Of a stretch of 64,000 bases of DNA, positions 17,637-26,862 are shown one piece after another (the stretch's first letter is position 1; each line of letters begins with the position of its first letter). The translations under genes were made by a program, and so were the position numbers. The DNA comes from Shewanella algidipiscicola (GTDB taxonomy: Bacteria > Pseudomonadota > Gammaproteobacteria > Enterobacterales > Shewanellaceae), in NCBI RefSeq assembly GCF_003605125.1, contig NZ_QPQT01000002.1:124001-188000 (forward strand). The letters are read 5' to 3'. The notes below the pieces were generated by a model. It did no database searches, was not told where the DNA came from, and was given only the letters and a program-made list of their open reading frames with translations.

Positions 17637-17910
17637 TTATTTAATCGCTTCTGCTTCGATGTGCTCGGCATAGGCTGTGTCGATAAATGGTTTAGCTAGG
17701 ATCAGCGAGGCTGAGTCTGTGTATCATATTGTATCAATTCCAGAAGGTTTAATGGGGGCACATCAAGGCTTAAGTATGTTTGATTCACTAAGGTGTCCAA
17801 GGAGTCGGCAACCAGCGGCACTCTTGCTACCCCTTAGCGATAAAGTACCAAAGCTGTCATGCACCAGTGCTTGCCTATTCCTCAGCTCGAACGATACAGG
17901 CCAGCGCTAG
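17637..17910. pseudogene. Possible degraded coding remnant upstream of fhs
   Basis: The 555-bp gap between the MaoC-like gene and fhs has no convincing intact gene. Short protein-like pieces appear: on the minus strand a 28-codon tail ending AEHIEAEAIK with its stop at 17637-17639, and a preceding segment in another frame; on the plus strand a tail reading LERYRPALEQYIDLDS. A 77-codon plus-strand frame (17677-17910) has no start signal or family features. This could be a decayed gene or chance. Confidence 0.2.
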
Positions 17911-18048
17911 AGCAATATATTGATTTAGATTCATAAACCCTTAATTAACTGACTGCGAGCCAATGAATTGGTTTGTAGTAAGTTGTTTTTATTTTATATT
18001 CGACCTAGCTCATCGTTTTCAAGTGATTTTTATAATAGGAGTTTGCCT

Positions 18049-19770
18049 ATGCTGTCTGATATCGATATCTCTCGCCGAGCCGAGTTGCAGCCCATCGAGG
18101 CTATTGCGCAACAATTTGGTATTTTACCATCTGAATTAATTGCTTATGGCGCCTATAAAGCCAAAGTTAATTTAGATATCAAGCAGCGACTGGCGGATAA
18201 CCGTGATGGTAAATTGGTGATAGTGACAGCCGTCACTCCAACTCCCTTTGGCGAAGGAAAAACGGTAACCAGCATAGGGTTAACCCAAGGGTTACAGGCA
18301 ATAGGTCAGCGGGCCTGCGCCTGTATTCGTCAACCCAGTATGGGGCCCGTATTTGGCATCAAAGGCGGCGCAGCTGGCGGTGGCTTAGCGCAAGTGGTGC
18401 CGATGGAGTCGCTTAATTTACATCTTACGGGCGATATTCATGCGGTCACTAGTGCCCATAACTTAGCCGCTGCTGCGATTGATGCGCGCCTGTATCATGA
18501 GCACCGTCTGGGTGCAGAGGCCTTTGCCGTGCAGTCGGGGTTAACGCCGCTCAATATCGATGCTAGCCGCATTGCTTGGCGTCGGGTGGTGGATCAAAAT
18601 GAGCGCAGCCTACGTCATATCCGTGTGGGGTTAGGCGCTAATGTGCCCAATGCGCTGGGCAATGGCCCAGAGCACGACAGTGGGTTCGATATCAGCGCGG
18701 CGTCAGAATTAATGGCGATTTTGGCTCTAAGTCGCGATTTACAAGATATGCGCCAGCGGATCGGCCGTATTGTGTTAGCCCACAATACGGCAGGCGAGGT
18801 GATTACCGCCGAGGATTTAGGTGTGGCGGGGGCCATGACGGTGATCATGAGCGAAGCTATCGCCCCGACCCTAATGCAAACCTTAAGCGGCGCTCCCTGT
18901 CTTATTCACGCCGGGCCTTTTGCTAATATCGCCCACGGTAACTCTTCCATCATTGCCGATGACATCGCCTTAAAGTTGGCCGACATTGTGGTGACTGAAG
19001 GCGGTTTCGGCTCAGATATGGGTTTTGAGAAATATTGCAATATTAAGGCGCGTCAGGCGGGTAAAACGCCAGATGCTGCGGTGATAGTGGTGACGGTGAA
19101 GGCGCTTAAATCGCACGCAGAAGCATGTCAGAGCGACACGAGCGAATCAGCTAAATTGGCGGCCGGATTCGATAACCTCCGCTGGCATATCAATAATGTG
19201 GCGCAATATGGTGTGCCTGTGGTGGTGGCGATAAATCGTTTTCAAAGCGATACCCTTGAGGAGCTTACCTGGTTGCGTGAACAGGTGATGGCGCAAGGGG
19301 TATTTGGCTGCGAGGTGTGTGATGCTTTTACTCAAGGCAGCCAGGGCGCCCAAGCATTAGCCGAGGTGGTGGTGCAGGCCACTGAGGCACCAAATCAATT
19401 TCGTTTTTTGTATCCGCTTGAGCAGAGCATTGAAGCCAAGCTAATGACCATTGCCGAGGCGGGTTACGGCGCATCCGGCATACAGTTATCTGCTAAGGCG
19501 CAGGCGCAGTTGGTTCATCTTAAACGTCATGGCTTTGAACATTTACCCATTTGCGTGGCGAAGACGCCGTTGTCGATTAGCCACGATCCTAAACTCAAAG
19601 GGGTGCCTAAAGGATTTGAGTTACCGATAAGTGAGCTGAAGGTAAGTGCGGGAGCGGGCTTTATTACCGCCTTGGTCGGACAGGTGATGACAATGCCGGG
19701 CTTAGGTATTCGACCTGGGTATCTGAACATTGATATTAATCAGCATAATGAGATTGTTGGTTTGGCATAA
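18049..19770 (+). CDS. fhs: Formate--tetrahydrofolate ligase
   Basis: 573 residues from ATG at 18049 with AGGAG at 18037-18041; the frame is open further upstream but without family similarity. The enzyme makes 10-formyl-THF from formate, THF and ATP, feeding purine and formyl-methionine synthesis. The ATP-binding loop TPFGEGKT is at residues 65-72, followed by [19 protein letters not shown] and [14 protein letters not shown], all hallmarks of the family. Length matches. Stand-alone gene closed by a bidirectional terminator. Confidence 0.97.
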   Translation: MLSDIDISRRAELQPIEAIAQQFGILPSELIAYGAYKAKVNLDIKQRLADNRDGKLVIVTAVTPTPFGEGKTVTSIGLTQGLQAIGQRACACIRQPSMGPVFGIKGGAAGGGLAQVVPMESLNLHLTGDIHAVTSAHNLAAAAIDARLYHEHRLGAEAFAVQSGLTPLNIDASRIAWRRVVDQNERSLRHIRVGLGANVPNALGNGPEHDSGFDISAASELMAILALSRDLQDMRQRIGRIVLAHNTAGEVITAEDLGVAGAMTVIMSEAIAPTLMQTLSGAPCLIHAGPFANIAHGNSSIIADDIALKLADIVVTEGGFGSDMGFEKYCNIKARQAGKTPDAAVIVVTVKALKSHAEACQSDTSESAKLAAGFDNLRWHINNVAQYGVPVVVAINRFQSDTLEELTWLREQVMAQGVFGCEVCDAFTQGSQGAQALAEVVVQATEAPNQFRFLYPLEQSIEAKLMTIAEAGYGASGIQLSAKAQAQLVHLKRHGFEHLPICVAKTPLSISHDPKLKGVPKGFELPISELKVSAGAGFITALVGQVMTMPGLGIRPGYLNIDINQHNEIVGLA

Positions 19771-19819
19771 CGTCGATTAATGATCTGCATTAGCGTTCCC
19801 GCTGTGGGATAAATTAACT

Positions 19820-19855
19820 AAAAAGAGGGGCGAGATTATCGCCCCCTCTTTTTGC
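19820..19855. terminator. Bidirectional terminator between fhs and the MscS-type gene
   Basis: An A-run followed by GAGGGGCGA, a short loop, then TCGCC...CCTC and a T-run. It can terminate both convergent transcripts. Confidence 0.85.
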
Positions 19856-19910
19856 TGTGTGTCGCTTGATTGACATTATTGCGGCCAGCTATTCTGCCGG
19901 TTACACAGCG

Positions 19911-21602
19911 TTACTCGCTTGGTAAAGCGCTTGGCTGGGTTTGATAAATGTGCACATCGCGCTGGGGGAATGGGATTGAGATGTTTTCTTGATCGAAGCG
20001 CATTTTCACCTCGCGAGTAATATCCCAATACACATCCCAATAGTCTTCAGGTTTGGCCCATGGGCGCACAATAAAGTCTACCGATGATTCGCCTAGGGTA
20101 TGCAGCTTTATGGTCGGTGCTGGGTCGGCGAGTACCTTAGGATGTTTATCGACGATCGATTTTAGCACCTGCTCGGTTTTCTCAATATCATCACCGTAAC
20201 CTATGCCAAAGCTCATATCGACTCGGCGTTGATGCTCAACGGTAATATTATTAATGGTGTCGCCCCAAATTTTGTTATTGGGGATGATTAACCTTTGGTT
20301 ATCTAATGTTTTAATGATGGTTGAGACTAGGCTCATCTGGCTCACTTTGCCCGTTACGCCTGCGGCATTAATCAGATCGCCCACATCGTAGGGGCGATAG
20401 ATTAAGATCATCATGCCGGAGGCAAAGTTAGACAGGGTTTCTTGTAAGGCGAAGCCGATAATGACACCCGCGACACCAAAACCGGCTAGGATGGGGCCGA
20501 GTTCAAATCCCAGTTGCGACAAGGCCACCATTAATCCCAGCGCAAATACGACTTTACCTGAGAGTGACACGAAGAAATCTTGCAGTAACTTACTAAATTT
20601 CAGCTTAGAGTTACTCACTGCCCGTCTGCTAATACGTTTAACCGCTTTACCTGCGAGGCCTGCCAGAAATAGGATCAGCATAAAGATAAACAGCTTAAAC
20701 ATGACTCCAGGACCGTTGTCTATCAGCTGTGTTTTGGCTTTATCCCACCACTCTTCTAGCAAGGTACTCACCACATTAATGTTAAGTACATCTTGGGTGA
20801 TATCGCCAGAGATGCTAAATAGCGTCTGTTTTAAGATGGTGGTGTCTTGTCTTAGTGCATCGAGTAGGCCGATAGTGCTAGAGAGACTGCTGCTGGTGAG
20901 CGCTAAGCGCTCTTTAAGGTGTAACACTCGAGTGGTTTGCTCACTGGTGACATCTTTACCGGCTTCGGCAACTTCATCGACAGCAAACTGTAATTTATCT
21001 TGAATAAACAGCACTAGACTATTGAGAATATCGCCTCGTTTAATGAGGGTTTGGGTTAACTCCTCCTTGGCGGCGGTAACATTTTCTCCCAGCTGACTCA
21101 ACCAGGTGAGGATGTCATACTTGGCATTGAGCATCTCATCTTGCTGGCGTTCTCGATTGGCTAACGCAAGCATGGTTTGATTATCGTTATCTTTACCCAG
21201 TTGCGATTTAAGACGGTGGATGTCGTCGGCATAGTAAGCACTGACCTGGTCAATAAAAGTCAGGTAAGGTTGGATCAATGGTAATAATAGCGATTTATCG
21301 AACTCATCATCTTCCATCAATATGGCGAGGCGTTGATGAAAGCGAGTCGCATGTTCGCGAATACGATACTCGGTAAATTGTTTCATTTCGCCTTGAGCAT
21401 GGTGAAGCTGGCTAATATCGGTGGCGATCAACTTTTGTAAGTGTAATAGCTTGTTAATAGGGTCGTCTTGGTTATCTGCGTCACTCTGTGGCGATGTTTT
21501 AACGACTTGTATCTTATTTGGTGGTGAATTGGTTTCGGCGGAAGCGGCTATTACCGGTAAGGTGAGGCCAAGCGTTAATATTAACAAAGCTGTGCGCAGC
21601 AT
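19911..21602 (-). CDS. MscS-family mechanosensitive channel with a large N-terminal domain
   Basis: 563 residues. A signal peptide (to about AASA) is followed by about 270 mostly helical, probably periplasmic residues. Then come hydrophobic helices, including the pore-lining GPILAGFGVAGVIIGFALQETLSNFASGMMIL, and the beta-domain start YRPYDVGDLI, followed by VSTIIKTLDNQRLIIPNN. This is the MscS core. It opens under membrane tension or carries small solutes during osmotic shock. Single gene, divergent from the zinc-ribbon gene. Confidence 0.93.
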   Translation of the reverse strand: MLRTALLILTLGLTLPVIAASAETNSPPNKIQVVKTSPQSDADNQDDPINKLLHLQKLIATDISQLHHAQGEMKQFTEYRIREHATRFHQRLAILMEDDEFDKSLLLPLIQPYLTFIDQVSAYYADDIHRLKSQLGKDNDNQTMLALANRERQQDEMLNAKYDILTWLSQLGENVTAAKEELTQTLIKRGDILNSLVLFIQDKLQFAVDEVAEAGKDVTSEQTTRVLHLKERLALTSSSLSSTIGLLDALRQDTTILKQTLFSISGDITQDVLNINVVSTLLEEWWDKAKTQLIDNGPGVMFKLFIFMLILFLAGLAGKAVKRISRRAVSNSKLKFSKLLQDFFVSLSGKVVFALGLMVALSQLGFELGPILAGFGVAGVIIGFALQETLSNFASGMMILIYRPYDVGDLINAAGVTGKVSQMSLVSTIIKTLDNQRLIIPNNKIWGDTINNITVEHQRRVDMSFGIGYGDDIEKTEQVLKSIVDKHPKVLADPAPTIKLHTLGESSVDFIVRPWAKPEDYWDVYWDITREVKMRFDQENISIPFPQRDVHIYQTQPSALPSE

Positions 21603-21719
21603 AAATTAAGTCCTTTAATATGGGCATTGTCAGTCCCCTTATTATGACCCCAAAATCATAACTGCGACATTTAATTATGATCTGTTAAACTGCCGTAAAT
21701 TTCATCATAGAGTCTTGTT

Positions 21720-22055
21720 GTGCTGTGTACACATTGTCATAAAACGTTTGGGGTTGATAGTTTAAAGGCTCAGCGAGGTAAAGGGGTGAACGCACAAATT
21801 CAATGTCCCCATTGCCAAGCGTGGCTGGGTAGGAGTGTGCTATTAACATTATTAAAGATTGGCAGCTTTTATCTGACCGTTGCGGTTTTGTTGGGGGGGT
21901 ATTTTGCCTCAGACCTGCGTTATATCACTACACCCATAGCCGTTATCGCTACAATCACGCTATTGATAAGTCATATGATGGATCAACTAAAAGTGATGCA
22001 AGCACCCGAAATGACGCCCATAGATGACAGTGCGCATAGGCAAAAGTATCGTTAA
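21720..22055 (+). CDS. Zinc-ribbon membrane protein, function unknown
   Basis: 111 residues from GTG at 21720. An N-terminal CTHC...CPHC pair (residues 3-6 and about 29-32) is a zinc ribbon; two hydrophobic segments follow (about 43-62 and 69-85), then a polar tail. Proteins like this are often inner-membrane proteins with a cytosolic metal-binding head. No named family recognised. The start has only a weak ribosome-binding site, so its position is uncertain. Confidence 0.65.
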   Translation: MLCTHCHKTFGVDSLKAQRGKGVNAQIQCPHCQAWLGRSVLLTLLKIGSFYLTVAVLLGGYFASDLRYITTPIAVIATITLLISHMMDQLKVMQAPEMTPIDDSAHRQKYR

Positions 22056-22135
22056 CAGTTCCTGTGCCGAATCCGCTGAGGCTTATGGTGAGCAATGCCA
22101 ATGGTATTATCTGATGGATCTTTCTTGCCATATTG

Positions 22136-22159
22136 CTGTGGTGAACGGCGCCACCACAG
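22136..22159. other. Stem-loop between convergent genes
   Basis: CTGTGGTG (22136-22143) pairs with CACCACAG (22152-22159), between stops at 22055 and 22170. No T-tract. Confidence 0.45.
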
Positions 22160-22169
22160 CGGTAAATGA

Positions 22170-22295
22170 CTAGTCGATGACTTGTACTTGGGCTTCGAGC
22201 GCCGCCTCAACGTAATAGATACCGCCGAGGACCGCAATAAAGAAAACCGATGTCCAAAAAATCATCTTGAAATTTTCGCGTAGAAATTCCTTCAT
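22170..22295 (-). CDS. 41-residue single-helix membrane protein
   Basis: From ATG at 22295: MKEFLRENFKMIFWTSVFFIA and on to AQVQVID. A basic/acidic N-terminus, one hydrophobic helix (about residues 11-31) and a short acidic tail give the look of a genuine small membrane protein. AAGGA lies about 10 nt upstream. The open frame continues upstream to 22370, but that part has no features. No family recognised. Confidence 0.45.
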   Translation of the reverse strand: MKEFLRENFKMIFWTSVFFIAVLGGIYYVEAALEAQVQVID

Positions 22296-22489
22296 ACTGT
22301 TTGTTTCCTTGCTGGAGTCGTTGAAATCTAGGTTTGGGGCGATTTCACTCAATGGTCTAATTCTAGTCAATATTGCTTAAGTCAGACTTAATTCACCACT
22401 AACAGTCAGTGATCTCGCGCATGCTTTAGCGCACTGGTTTGAGCGTTAATTTTTGTTACAACTGACGGATAGACCAAGCCATTTGTTGC

Positions 22490-22517
22490 TTGACTTCATT
22501 GAGTCAATCCATACACT
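22490..22517 (+). promoter_or_regulatory. Promoter with overlapping inverted repeat, zinc locus
   Basis: TTGACT (22490-22495), a 16-nt spacer and TACACT (22512-22517) resemble a sigma-70 promoter for the zinc locus. TTGACT-N6-AGTCAA (22490-22507) is a perfect 6-bp inverted repeat over the -35 and spacer, placed as a repressor site would be. It does not match the usual gammaproteobacterial Zur-box sequence. Confidence 0.45.
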
Positions 22518-22562
22518 TGGTGAAAAATTTTGTCATCTCAGTTTGGAACGGCAGTTAATACC

Positions 22563-22853
22563 ATGGCATTGGCGATGAAAGGCATAGCAAGAGGAGTAGC
22601 GATATGGCTTAGTGCTGTATTGTTCTGCTTGTCTGTCGCTGCGCCAGCTCATAGCCTAGAACATGTTGATGATGGTGCCAAAAACCATTGCACCCTCTGT
22701 ATTCAAAAAATACAGCTCAACAGTCTCCTGCCAGTTAGTGACTTTAGTTTTACCCTACCGTCACGCACCTTTGAACCTTATGTCGATAATGTATATGCGA
22801 CATTGCGTTCTCACGTTAGCTATTTCCACAGTCGAGCGCCTCCCGCACGCTAG
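22563..22853 (+). CDS. DUF2607-like zinc-locus protein
   Basis: 96 residues from ATG at 22563 (a TTG at 22530 is also possible). A hydrophobic N-terminal segment ends near PAHSLEHVDDGAKNHCTLC; the C-terminus is YFHSRAPPAR. The HSLEH...HCTLC...FHSRAPP pattern matches short proteins (DUF2607, similar to DUF2946) that sit beside zinc uptake genes in Vibrio and Shewanella. The His and CxxC groups suggest zinc binding at the membrane or in the periplasm. First gene of the zinc locus. Confidence 0.7.
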   Translation: MALAMKGIARGVAIWLSAVLFCLSVAAPAHSLEHVDDGAKNHCTLCIQKIQLNSLLPVSDFSFTLPSRTFEPYVDNVYATLRSHVSYFHSRAPPAR

Positions 22854-22932
22854 ATAGTCCTATTAGATATTTTTGACTATTTCTCTCTGTCGATTGACGG
22901 CAGAGAGCTATGCCTGTTTTTTTGGAGATGTT

Positions 22933-24129
22933 ATGACAAACTTTAATCCCCGTATGACGGTGCTGGCAGCGGCCTGCGCCTGTGTATCTACTGTGGCGAG
23001 CGCGCAAGATGCCACTCTTTCTAATCCTGCTATCAGTGCTGTGCTCGACGGCTATTATCAAAGTGCCGAACGGCCGATGGCTGAACGCGAAGAGGGCTTT
23101 GGCCTTGGTCATACCGAACTGGCATTGAGTGCCAACATCGATGATCTTTTTTATGGCAAATTAACCGCGGTTTTAGAAACCCACGGCAGTGAAACTGAAG
23201 TGGGTCTGGAAGAGGCATTTATTCAAACCTTATCCATGCCAGCTGGGTTTTCTGTGCGTGCCGGTCGTTTCTTATCGGATGTGGGTTATTTAAATAATCA
23301 GCATGTGCATACCGATGCCTTTGCCGATCGCCCTGCGGTATATCGTGCATTCCTAGGCAGCCATTATTTCGATGATGGGGCACGACTCGACTACGTTGCG
23401 CCTACCGATCTGTACTGGACCATGGGTGTCGAAGCCTTTAAGGGAGAAAGCATGCGCGCCGAAGATGAGCATGGCGAGCGTGAATTCGACAATATTGGTG
23501 TCTATACCGCCTACACCAAGTTGGGTGGTGATATAGGGATAAGCAGTTCTTGGCAGCTGGGGTTAAGCTATTTACGTAATGAAAATGGTCGCCTAACAGC
23601 CCATGAAGCCCACGATGAAGACGTTGTAATCGAAGACAGCCACGATCACAGCCATAGCCATAGCGCAATGTACACTGGTGAAAATACCTATATGGCTGAT
23701 TTTGTCTATAAATGGGCACCTAAGGGTAACTACAAATACCAACACCTTACGCTCAGTGGCGAGTACTTCCAGGTGAGCGATTTTGCGCCGTTAGCGGCGC
23801 ATGAGCTCGCCGATGCGCATAGCGTGGAGCATCTCCCCGATGATCAAACGGGTTGGTATGTCAGCTCTGTGTATCAATTTAACCCCAATTGGTCTGCGGG
23901 TCTGCGCTATGGTCGCGTAGATACTCAGGAGCTGCATGACGATCATTTCCATGAACAATCGCTCAAGGAAACCGAGGTCAGTTTGGCGTGGCATCATAGC
24001 CACTTCTCTACGGTGCGATTGCAATATACCCATCAAAATGGCACCAATTTTGATGGTATCGAAGATGATAACCTGATAACGCTACAATATGTTATGACAT
24101 TGGGGGCTCACAGTGCGCATCAATTCTAA
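22933..24129 (+). CDS. His-rich outer-membrane porin-like protein of the zinc locus
   Basis: 398 residues from ATG at 22933 with GGAG 6 nt upstream. The signal peptide is cleaved near VASA|QDATL. The mature protein has beta-barrel strand patterns throughout and ends in a Phe (HSAHQF). A His/Asp-rich loop at about residues 235-246 (contains HDHSHSHS) and other His pairs near the C-terminus suggest zinc capture at the cell surface. There is no TonB box or plug domain, so it is porin-like and not a TonB receptor. Its 3' end overlaps the binding-protein gene by 17 nt. Confidence 0.8.
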   Translation: MTNFNPRMTVLAAACACVSTVASAQDATLSNPAISAVLDGYYQSAERPMAEREEGFGLGHTELALSANIDDLFYGKLTAVLETHGSETEVGLEEAFIQTLSMPAGFSVRAGRFLSDVGYLNNQHVHTDAFADRPAVYRAFLGSHYFDDGARLDYVAPTDLYWTMGVEAFKGESMRAEDEHGEREFDNIGVYTAYTKLGGDIGISSSWQLGLSYLRNENGRLTAHEAHDEDVVIEDSHDHSHSHSAMYTGENTYMADFVYKWAPKGNYKYQHLTLSGEYFQVSDFAPLAAHELADAHSVEHLPDDQTGWYVSSVYQFNPNWSAGLRYGRVDTQELHDDHFHEQSLKETEVSLAWHHSHFSTVRLQYTHQNGTNFDGIEDDNLITLQYVMTLGAHSAHQF

Positions 24130-25027
24130 AGTGATTCAAGCCAGTTGCCTGACGGTCGCGTTGACGCTCAGCAGTGCTGCACAAGCTGCGCTCAATGTGT
24201 TTGCCTGTGAACCCGAATACGCGGCATTAGTTCACGAGCTGGCACCAGAGGCCAATATCTACTCGGCTACCACAGCCATGCAAGACCCGCATCAAGTGCA
24301 GGCCAGACCCAGTCTGATTGCTAAGATGCGTCAGGCCGATCTGGTGGTGTGCGCCGGTGCCGATCTTGAAGTGGGTTGGTTGCCTATGTTGCAGATGAAG
24401 TCGGCGAATGCCAAGGTACGCTCAACGGATCAAGGCTTGTTTTTTGCTGCCGATCATATTGAGACCCTAGATAGGCTTGAAAGTGTCGATCGTAGCATGG
24501 GAGATGTGCATGCCAAGGGCAATCCACACCTGCATTTTGACCCAGAGCGTCTGCTCAAGGTGGCCGAGGCGTTGCACCTCAAACTGGTGCAGCTAGAGCC
24601 AGACTCGAAGACGCAGTACGATGCGGCATTGGCAGACTTTAGCGCCCGTTGGCAGGCGGCTACGTTGAAGTGGCAAGCGTTAGCTGCGCCGCTGAAGGGG
24701 CAAAAAGTGATTGCCTACCACAGTAGTTTTCGTTACCTATTTAATTGGTTAGGTATCGAGCAGGTGGGCGATCTGGAACCTAAGCCTGGCCTTGCGCCAA
24801 CGACGGCGCATTTAGCCGAGCTACAACATCGTGCACAACAAGGCGATGTGATGGCCATCATAGTGGCGTCGTATCAAGATGAGCGTGGTGCTCATTGGCT
24901 TGGGGAGCGCGCCACGTTACCTGTGCAGGTATTACCTATGTCGGTTGGTGGCAATGAGGACAGCGACGATCTGTTTTCACTCTATCAAAGTGTCATCACC
25001 TTATTGTTGAGCTACAGCCAACCATAA
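24113..25027 (+). CDS. Zinc ABC transporter substrate-binding protein (ZnuA-like)
   Basis: 304 residues from GTG at 24113, inside the end of the porin gene. The signal peptide ends near AQAA. Likely metal ligands are all visible: His60 (MQDPHQ), a His around 139-141 (GNPHLHFDP), His203 (AYHSSFRYL) and an Asp around 283-286 (GGNEDSDDLF). This is the cluster A-I (TroA/ZnuA) pattern. It lacks the long His-rich loop of E. coli ZnuA. It would deliver zinc to the permease encoded next. Confidence 0.9.
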   Translation: MRINSKVIQASCLTVALTLSSAAQAALNVFACEPEYAALVHELAPEANIYSATTAMQDPHQVQARPSLIAKMRQADLVVCAGADLEVGWLPMLQMKSANAKVRSTDQGLFFAADHIETLDRLESVDRSMGDVHAKGNPHLHFDPERLLKVAEALHLKLVQLEPDSKTQYDAALADFSARWQAATLKWQALAAPLKGQKVIAYHSSFRYLFNWLGIEQVGDLEPKPGLAPTTAHLAELQHRAQQGDVMAIIVASYQDERGAHWLGERATLPVQVLPMSVGGNEDSDDLFSLYQSVITLLLSYSQP

Positions 25028-25094
25028 GCTTACCCTAGCGCCTTTGTGTGTGAATGCATAGGCGCTATTAGGGTTGCATCTTTAGGTACACACC

Positions 25095-25889
25095 ATGTTT
25101 GATTTAGATCTGTTATCCATCATATTGCCCGCCTTTGCGGCTGGTTTACTCGTGCTATCGACTCATGTCGTGCTGGGCAGCCAAGTGCTAAAGCGCGGCA
25201 TTATTTTTATTGATTTGGCCATTGCTCAAGTAGCGGCGTTGGGGGCGATTATTGCTCACACTCAGCACGAGATTGAACATCTACCCTATTCTAATGTGTG
25301 GATGCCGGCGCTATTTGCGTTAATGGGAGCGGGGGTTATCGCTTGGTTATCTAAGCGAATGGCCGATGAGCTGGAAGCGATGATTGGCTGCTTTTATGTG
25401 TTATCGGCAGTCGCCGCTATGTTATTGCTTGCAAGCGATCCTCACGGCAGTGAAATGCTCAATCAGTTGATGTCGGGACAGATATTGTGGGTCAATTGGT
25501 CGCAGCTAGTATTACCAGCAATCGTGTCGTTATTGGTGTTGGGTACGATTGCCATTAAGCCTAGTTGGCTCGAGGGGGCAGGGTTTTATTTACTGTTTGC
25601 CTTAGTGATCACCTTGTCTGTGGAGCTTGTGGGGGTTTATCTAGTGTTTAGCTCGCTTATTTTGCCCGCCTTGGCAGTGAACAAATATAGCGGTAAGGCT
25701 AAGTGGGCTTGGGCCTATGTTGTAGGGGTTGCGGGTTATGGTGCAGGGCTAATATTATCGGCGAGTTTAGATCTACCCAGCGGCGCGGCCATTGTCGCCA
25801 CATTGGCGTTGAGTGCGATACTGTTTCGGCTGTTGCATGGGCTGTTTTTCGACTCTAGTTCGATTAAAAAGGTATCTGCTAATTCGTAA
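25095..25889 (+). CDS. Zinc/metal ABC transporter permease (ZnuB-like)
   Basis: 264 residues with about eight transmembrane helices. The segments GSQVLKRGIIFIDLAIAQVAALG and VELVGVYLVFSSLILPALA are the conserved ABC-3 family motifs, including the coupling region. It lies 67 nt after the binding-protein gene. The ATPase that must energise it is not encoded in this locus: the next gene is plsC. A terminator follows. Confidence 0.9.
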   Translation: MFDLDLLSIILPAFAAGLLVLSTHVVLGSQVLKRGIIFIDLAIAQVAALGAIIAHTQHEIEHLPYSNVWMPALFALMGAGVIAWLSKRMADELEAMIGCFYVLSAVAAMLLLASDPHGSEMLNQLMSGQILWVNWSQLVLPAIVSLLVLGTIAIKPSWLEGAGFYLLFALVITLSVELVGVYLVFSSLILPALAVNKYSGKAKWAWAYVVGVAGYGAGLILSASLDLPSGAAIVATLALSAILFRLLHGLFFDSSSIKKVSANS

Positions 25890-25920
25890 AATAGATAGTT
25901 ATAAAGTGAGACATCTATCT

Positions 25921-25956
25921 AATAGGCTGATCAGGCATGATTGGCCTATTTTTTTG
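25921..25956 (+). terminator. Intrinsic terminator of the zinc locus
   Basis: AATAGGC (25921-25927) pairs with GCCTATT (25944-25950), followed by a T-run. Confidence 0.8.
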
Positions 25957-26059
25957 TTTTTAAATTCAGTTTGATAGAACCCATTTTTGCCAACAAAAAC
26001 CATCAAGATGAAAGTGAGATTAAATCTTCAGGCTACAGGTGTAAGTCATTTTTGCTTGC

Positions 26060-26068
26060 TGGTATAAT
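26060..26068 (+). promoter_or_regulatory. Extended -10 promoter of plsC
   Basis: TGGTATAAT is an extended -10 (TGnTATAAT) about 28 nt before the GTG start of plsC. No clear -35 is needed or seen. Confidence 0.6.
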
Positions 26069-26096
26069 GCGGCCACTAAAATCACAGGAGTATGTT

Positions 26097-26828
26097 GTGC
26101 TGTTAATCTTGAGGTCATTGATTTTGGCAATTATGTTATTGCTGGCGTTTGTGTTTGGTGGCTTGTACTGCTTATTGCGTCCGCGTCATCGAGATAATGT
26201 ACACCTGTTTGCTACCATTTTTTCTTGGGCAGCGCCCATATTGGGTGTCAAAGTGGTATTGCGCAAATCAAAAGCTGCAATATCAGAGCCTTGTATCTAT
26301 TTAGCCAATCATCAAAACAATTTTGATATGTTTACTCATACGGCTGCAGTGCCAAAAGGCACGGTGAGTTTGGGTAAAAAGAGCTTAGCGTGGATCCCCT
26401 TTTTTGGGCAGATCTACTGGTTGTCGGGTAATATTTTAATCGATCGTAAAAACCGTAATCGTGCCTTTGAAACCATGGCGCAAACGGCGCAGAAAATTAA
26501 AGAGAAGTGCCTATCTGTGTGGATTTTCCCTGAAGGCACGCGCTCGCGCGGTAAAGGGTTATTGCCTTTTAAATCTGGTGCGTTTCATACCGCCATTGAA
26601 GCCGGTGTCGCTATGGTACCAGTGCTGGCTTCCAATCAAGAACACATCAAACTCAATCGCTGGAATAATGGCGTGGTGATTATTGAGGTGATGGAGCCGA
26701 TTGAGACTAAAGGGCTTGCTAAGGGGCAAGTAAAAGAGCTTTCAAGTCGTATCCATGCCATGATGGCGGAAAAGTTAACCCAGTTAAACCAAGAAGCTGC
26801 GGCTCTTATGGCTAAAAAAGCCGTTTAA
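26097..26828 (+). CDS. plsC: 1-acyl-sn-glycerol-3-phosphate acyltransferase
   Basis: 243 residues (E. coli PlsC has 245) from GTG at 26097 with AGGAG at 26086-26090; upstream in-frame ATGs lie before the promoter. It converts lysophosphatidic acid to phosphatidic acid in the inner membrane. Visible motifs: acyltransferase block I NHQNNFD (HX4D type), KKSLAWIPFFGQIYWLSGNILIDR, block III FPEGTRSRG and VPVLAS. An N-terminal hydrophobic helix anchors it. rraB follows 34 nt later and is probably co-transcribed. Confidence 0.96.
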   Translation: MLLILRSLILAIMLLLAFVFGGLYCLLRPRHRDNVHLFATIFSWAAPILGVKVVLRKSKAAISEPCIYLANHQNNFDMFTHTAAVPKGTVSLGKKSLAWIPFFGQIYWLSGNILIDRKNRNRAFETMAQTAQKIKEKCLSVWIFPEGTRSRGKGLLPFKSGAFHTAIEAGVAMVPVLASNQEHIKLNRWNNGVVIIEVMEPIETKGLAKGQVKELSSRIHAMMAEKLTQLNQEAAALMAKKAV

Positions 26829-26862
26829 CTGAGCCTAATTATTGTTAATTTCGGAGTGATCC

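Noticed and set aside
17677..17910. 77-codon frame upstream of fhs
   Set aside because: No start signal, no recognisable domain, lies in the gap with frame-shifted pieces; kept only as a possible remnant.
20413..21003. Plus-strand open frame inside the MscS-type gene
   Set aside because: Antisense shadow of a gene with clear MscS motifs; composition is that of a reverse translation.
22371..22562. Canonical Zur box before the zinc locus
   Set aside because: No sequence resembling the usual AT-rich palindromic Zur site was found; only the unrelated TTGACT/AGTCAA repeat is present.
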